Source of the DNA: Pedobacter hiemivivus
GTDB lineage: Bacteria > Bacteroidota > Bacteroidia > Sphingobacteriales > Sphingobacteriaceae
Direction: 5' to 3'
Assembly: GCF_004331685.1 (NCBI RefSeq)
Contig: NZ_SJSM01000034.1
Location: 1-43,552, forward strand
DNA length: 43,552 nucleotides
The notes beneath the pieces are model-generated. The model saw only the letters and a program-made list of their open reading frames with translations, was not told where the DNA came from and did not search any database. Below are positions 41,209-43,552 of this stretch, one piece after another (position 1 is the stretch's first letter; the number at the start of each line of letters is the position of its first letter). The position numbers and the translations under genes were made by a program.

Positions 41209-42171
41209 ATGGATGAACGCCATGTAAATATTTTAAGAGAATCACGTACAGAGATCAGCCGTTTACAGCTGCTCTCTGTATTTTTCGAGGAGGAAGCTGT
41301 ATATAAAATTTATTTACGGAGCCAGGTAATTCATCAATTGTTTGAAAATAATGATGAACTCGATATTGATAAACTTGAATTGTTTCATGTTCAGTTTACT
41401 AGCAGTTTGATCGAACTTTTAAGGAAGATCAAAAAGAGTAACGAAAAGAATGTTACCCTTATTTATGATGAAATTCAGCTGAATAAGGAGATGATCGCTA
41501 ATATGGGCGATTCGGTCTTTACTGAAAAGAATTTTAACCTGGACAAGCAAAAACAGGCACTCAAGATCAATTTATCTTTAAGAAAGCTGTTTCAGTCGCT
41601 GTCTGACTTTACTGAAGAATTTCCGTTTGCAAAGCACATTAATACTTTTAGCTCCAGATACTCAAAGGATTTTTACTATGATGTTTCTGCCGAGAAACTG
41701 GGGGTATTGATTGATTACGATGTGAAGGATGTGTATGCGGATACACATGCAACTATCCATAAAAAACTAATGGGGTTATTGTGTAAGCATGATTTCAGGA
41801 CTGAGTTTTTTAGTGGGTTGAAAGCTGGACAATTGATCATTGAACTCTATAAGTTTATTGATCTTGATCGGTATTTTATTTTTTTTCCAAGCAGGAATTT
41901 GTTTTTGTTTTGTGATCTGGCAAAACTGAAAGGGATTGATTGGACGAACAACTTATCTGAAAAGGGGAGGATTATTCAGGAGTTGTCTTATAAGAATGAT
42001 AAGCTGGAGGGAGAGGCGGTTGCACTGAAGACCTATATTCCAAAGGAGATTATAACACTGCTTGAAGAAAATTATGTGAAGATTTCGGATATTAACTTCC
42101 TTGATCATTTGAATAATTATGATGTTCAGGCCAATATTTTAAAATCGATGCTGAAAACAGATCTTTTTTAG
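41209..42171 (+). CDS. Unrecognised helical protein encoded in the Ter operon
   Basis: I do not recognise a family for this 320-residue protein. It has no signal peptide or clear membrane helix. Residues about 10-150 look helical and charged (QVIHQLFENNDELDIDKLEL, LLRKIKKSNEKNVTLIYDEI); a Phe/Tyr-rich stretch lies at about 216-232 (IDLDRYFIFFPSRNLFLF). It starts 9 nt after telA and ends 45 nt before terC, so it is surely part of the operon. A role as partner of TelA or as a membrane-proximal adaptor is speculation from position alone. Confidence 0.75.
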   Translation: MDERHVNILRESRTEISRLQLLSVFFEEEAVYKIYLRSQVIHQLFENNDELDIDKLELFHVQFTSSLIELLRKIKKSNEKNVTLIYDEIQLNKEMIANMGDSVFTEKNFNLDKQKQALKINLSLRKLFQSLSDFTEEFPFAKHINTFSSRYSKDFYYDVSAEKLGVLIDYDVKDVYADTHATIHKKLMGLLCKHDFRTEFFSGLKAGQLIIELYKFIDLDRYFIFFPSRNLFLFCDLAKLKGIDWTNNLSEKGRIIQELSYKNDKLEGEAVALKTYIPKEIITLLEENYVKISDINFLDHLNNYDVQANILKSMLKTDLF

Positions 42172-42216
42172 CATTTTTATTACTAGTGTCACACAAAAAA
42201 GAAATATAAATAAAAG

Positions 42217-43218
42217 ATGGATAGTATGATTAATCACCCCGGTGTTATTATCGGGTTTGCAGTTGTAGTAGTAGTAATGCTGCTCTTAGATTTAGGTGTT
42301 TTTAATAAGAAGGTGCATGCCGTAACCAGTAAGGAGGCTGCGATATGGTCTGTAGTTTGGATTTCTTTGTCAATGTTGTTTAGTGGGGTAATTTATTTGA
42401 CCTCTGGTTTTGAAAAATTCACACAGTTTCAGTCGGCATATTGGATAGAAAAGGCTTTATCGGTTGATAATCTGTTTGTTTTTATATTGGTTTTTGGCTT
42501 TTTTAATGTACCTAAGGAATTGCATCATAAAGTGTTGTTTTGGGGTATTATTGGTGCATTGCTATTCCGAGCCATCTTTATTTTTGCAGGTGTTGGGTTA
42601 ATTAACCTTACTTATTTGCCCGAAATGACTTTATTTGGTCACATAGTTAAGATCAATGCGGTACTGCTGCTTTTTGGTTTGTTTCTTATTTATGCGGGTA
42701 TTAAATCCTGGGTTTCGACTGATGACGATGATGAGGAAAAGGATTTTAGTAAAAGTCCGGGCGCTAGAGTGATTTATAAGCTTTTTAAAGTGAGTAAGGA
42801 ATTTGATGGTGCTAAGTTTTTCACTGTTGAAAATGGAATTAAAATGGCTACGCCTTTATTGGTTGTGGTAGCGGTAATTGAGTTTACAGATTTATTGTTT
42901 GCAGTAGATTCTATCCCTGCAATTTTTGCTATTGCCCCAGATGATCCTTTGATTTTATATACTTCTAATATATTTGCCATATTGGGTTTGAGAGCTCTTT
43001 ATTTCCTTTTGGCTAACTTTATTCACATGTTCAGTTTATTGAAATATGGTTTGGCAATTATTCTAGCATTTATTGGTGTTAAAATGGTGATAGCTCCATT
43101 TTATCACATTTCATCTCCATCGTCATTGTTGATTGTAGGGGGGGTATTGGTTCTTTCTGTTATTGCATCGCTTATTTTTGTACCTAAGGAAGCGGAGGGT
43201 GTTAAAAAGATTGATTAA
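42217..43218 (+). CDS. terC: TerC/Alx-family membrane protein
   Basis: This 333-residue inner-membrane protein has about nine helices and the family marks LLLDLGVFNKK, EKALSVDNLFVFILVFGFF and VVAVIEFTDLLFAVDSIPAIFAIAPD, with the membrane-buried acidic residues typical of metal transporters. A hydrophilic loop rich in Asp/Glu (STDDDDEEKDF, about 167-178) lies mid-protein. TerC proteins relate to manganese export and metal loading of secreted enzymes, and in Ter systems they form a membrane hub with TerD. It is the last gene of the operon, followed by a REP-like palindrome. Confidence 0.95.
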   Translation: MDSMINHPGVIIGFAVVVVVMLLLDLGVFNKKVHAVTSKEAAIWSVVWISLSMLFSGVIYLTSGFEKFTQFQSAYWIEKALSVDNLFVFILVFGFFNVPKELHHKVLFWGIIGALLFRAIFIFAGVGLINLTYLPEMTLFGHIVKINAVLLLFGLFLIYAGIKSWVSTDDDDEEKDFSKSPGARVIYKLFKVSKEFDGAKFFTVENGIKMATPLLVVVAVIEFTDLLFAVDSIPAIFAIAPDDPLILYTSNIFAILGLRALYFLLANFIHMFSLLKYGLAIILAFIGVKMVIAPFYHISSPSSLLIVGGVLVLSVIASLIFVPKEAEGVKKID

Positions 43219-43240
43219 AACCTGCTTAAACGAGATCCTG

Positions 43241-43260
43241 ATACCGGCCTGCGCCGGCAT
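43241..43260. repeat. REP-like GC-rich palindrome after terC
   Basis: ATACCGGC (43241-43248) and GCCGGCAT (43253-43260) form an 8-bp stem with one mismatch around CTGC, much richer in GC than its surroundings. It resembles dispersed extragenic palindromes of many genomes. It may also serve as a weak terminator, although the T-rich run starts only about 24 nt later (43284 on). Confidence 0.5.
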
Positions 43261-43308
43261 GATTGTTATGATTCATACAAGTATTTTTTATTTTTTTTTT
43301 ATAAAATA

Positions 43309-43552
43309 TTATGCAGCAATTAATTGATTATTTACATAAGGTTTCTGGTGGTTCACCACAGCGACTACTCTTAGTGCGATTTTATTTCTTATCGCATTTA
43401 AGATACTCATTGGGTGCTTGCCTTCTTCCTTTTTACGGTTATAATACGTCCTGAACTCAGGGTAGTATTGTATGACCGTTAAAGCACTTAGATGGAATAG
43501 TTTTTTGAGTTCTTTATTAGCCATATGATGCACGCGGTTACGCCCTTTAATG
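43309..43552 (-). CDS. IS110-family transposase, C-terminal part, cut by the window edge
   Basis: The frame enters from the right edge with IKGRNRVHHMANKELKKLF and continues HLSALTVIQYYPEFRTYY, then SILNAIRNKIALRVVAVV, ending with a stop at 43309. This matches the conserved C-terminal Transposase_20 region of IS110/IS900-type elements, whose enzymes use a DEDD N-terminal domain and a bridge RNA. The catalytic N-terminus and the RNA region lie outside the window. No start should be placed at the internal ATGs. Confidence 0.85.
   Translation of the reverse strand, partial: IKGRNRVHHMANKELKKLFHLSALTVIQYYPEFRTYYNRKKEEGKHPMSILNAIRNKIALRVVAVVNHQKPYVNNQLIAA

Overview
The window looks like part of a chromosome of a Bacteroidota member of the Sphingobacteriaceae, close to Pedobacter. 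The reasons are: no obvious Shine-Dalgarno sequences and AT-rich leaders; promoter-like TTTG-N19-20-TAnnTTcG pairs before the two TonB receptors; cobalamin riboswitches over TonB receptors with surface lipoproteins; an ECF sigma/FecR/STN signalling set; a DUF4833 protein; and the protein sequences themselves. This assignment is an inference from gene content and recall of families; no search was run.

Layout. 1-410: truncated transposase at the left edge and the thrS leader. 411-3562 (+): thrS-infC-rpmI-rplT translation operon ending in a bidirectional hairpin. 3617-5348 (-): bioD and bioF of biotin synthesis. 5452-6713: a LexA-like XRE/S24 repressor divergent from a degenerate GIY-YIG protein, with two matching operator-like palindromes and a third variant palindrome between them. 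6786-12412 (-): a class A penicillin-binding protein followed by a very large envelope protein that joins a HExxH protease, TolB-like repeats and a beta-barrel. 12506-15174: CBS-pair protein (-), PPK2 polyphosphate kinase (+) and a secreted class-A-like serine hydrolase (-).

15221-24037 (+): a vitamin B12 acquisition island. Two near-identical cobalamin riboswitch leaders each sit before a TonB-dependent receptor. They are followed by two YncE/BtuG-like beta-propeller lipoproteins, a third lipoprotein between these that may be BtuH-like, and a small membrane protein resembling ECF transporter S components. A (TAAA)7 microsatellite lies just before one lipoprotein gene. 24061-25034: a terminator, remains of two different PD-(D/E)XK nuclease genes, and an unexplained palindrome-rich, RNA-like block. 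25035-29858 (+): TolC, HlyD-type and two ABC-2 permease genes, with no ATPase gene.

30176-35274 (-): the most unusual block. In order of transcription it holds an LA_2272-type surface-repeat protein, a DUF4833 protein, an ECF sigma factor, a FecR anti-sigma factor, and a second surface-repeat protein that carries the STN domain normally found on FecA-type TonB receptors. No receptor plug or barrel is present, so this looks like trans-envelope signalling in which a repeat protein replaces the receptor. A Bcr/CflA-type drug exporter lies directly upstream.

36750-43218 (+): a Ter (tellurium/metal-stress) operon: an AraC-type regulator with a CxxC metal-binding-like front end, a HAD phosphatase-like protein, a PRTase-like protein, two TerD proteins, a TelA protein, an unrecognised 320-residue protein and TerC. 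The window ends in a REP-like palindrome and the C-terminus of an IS110-family transposase, so insertion sequences lie at both edges.
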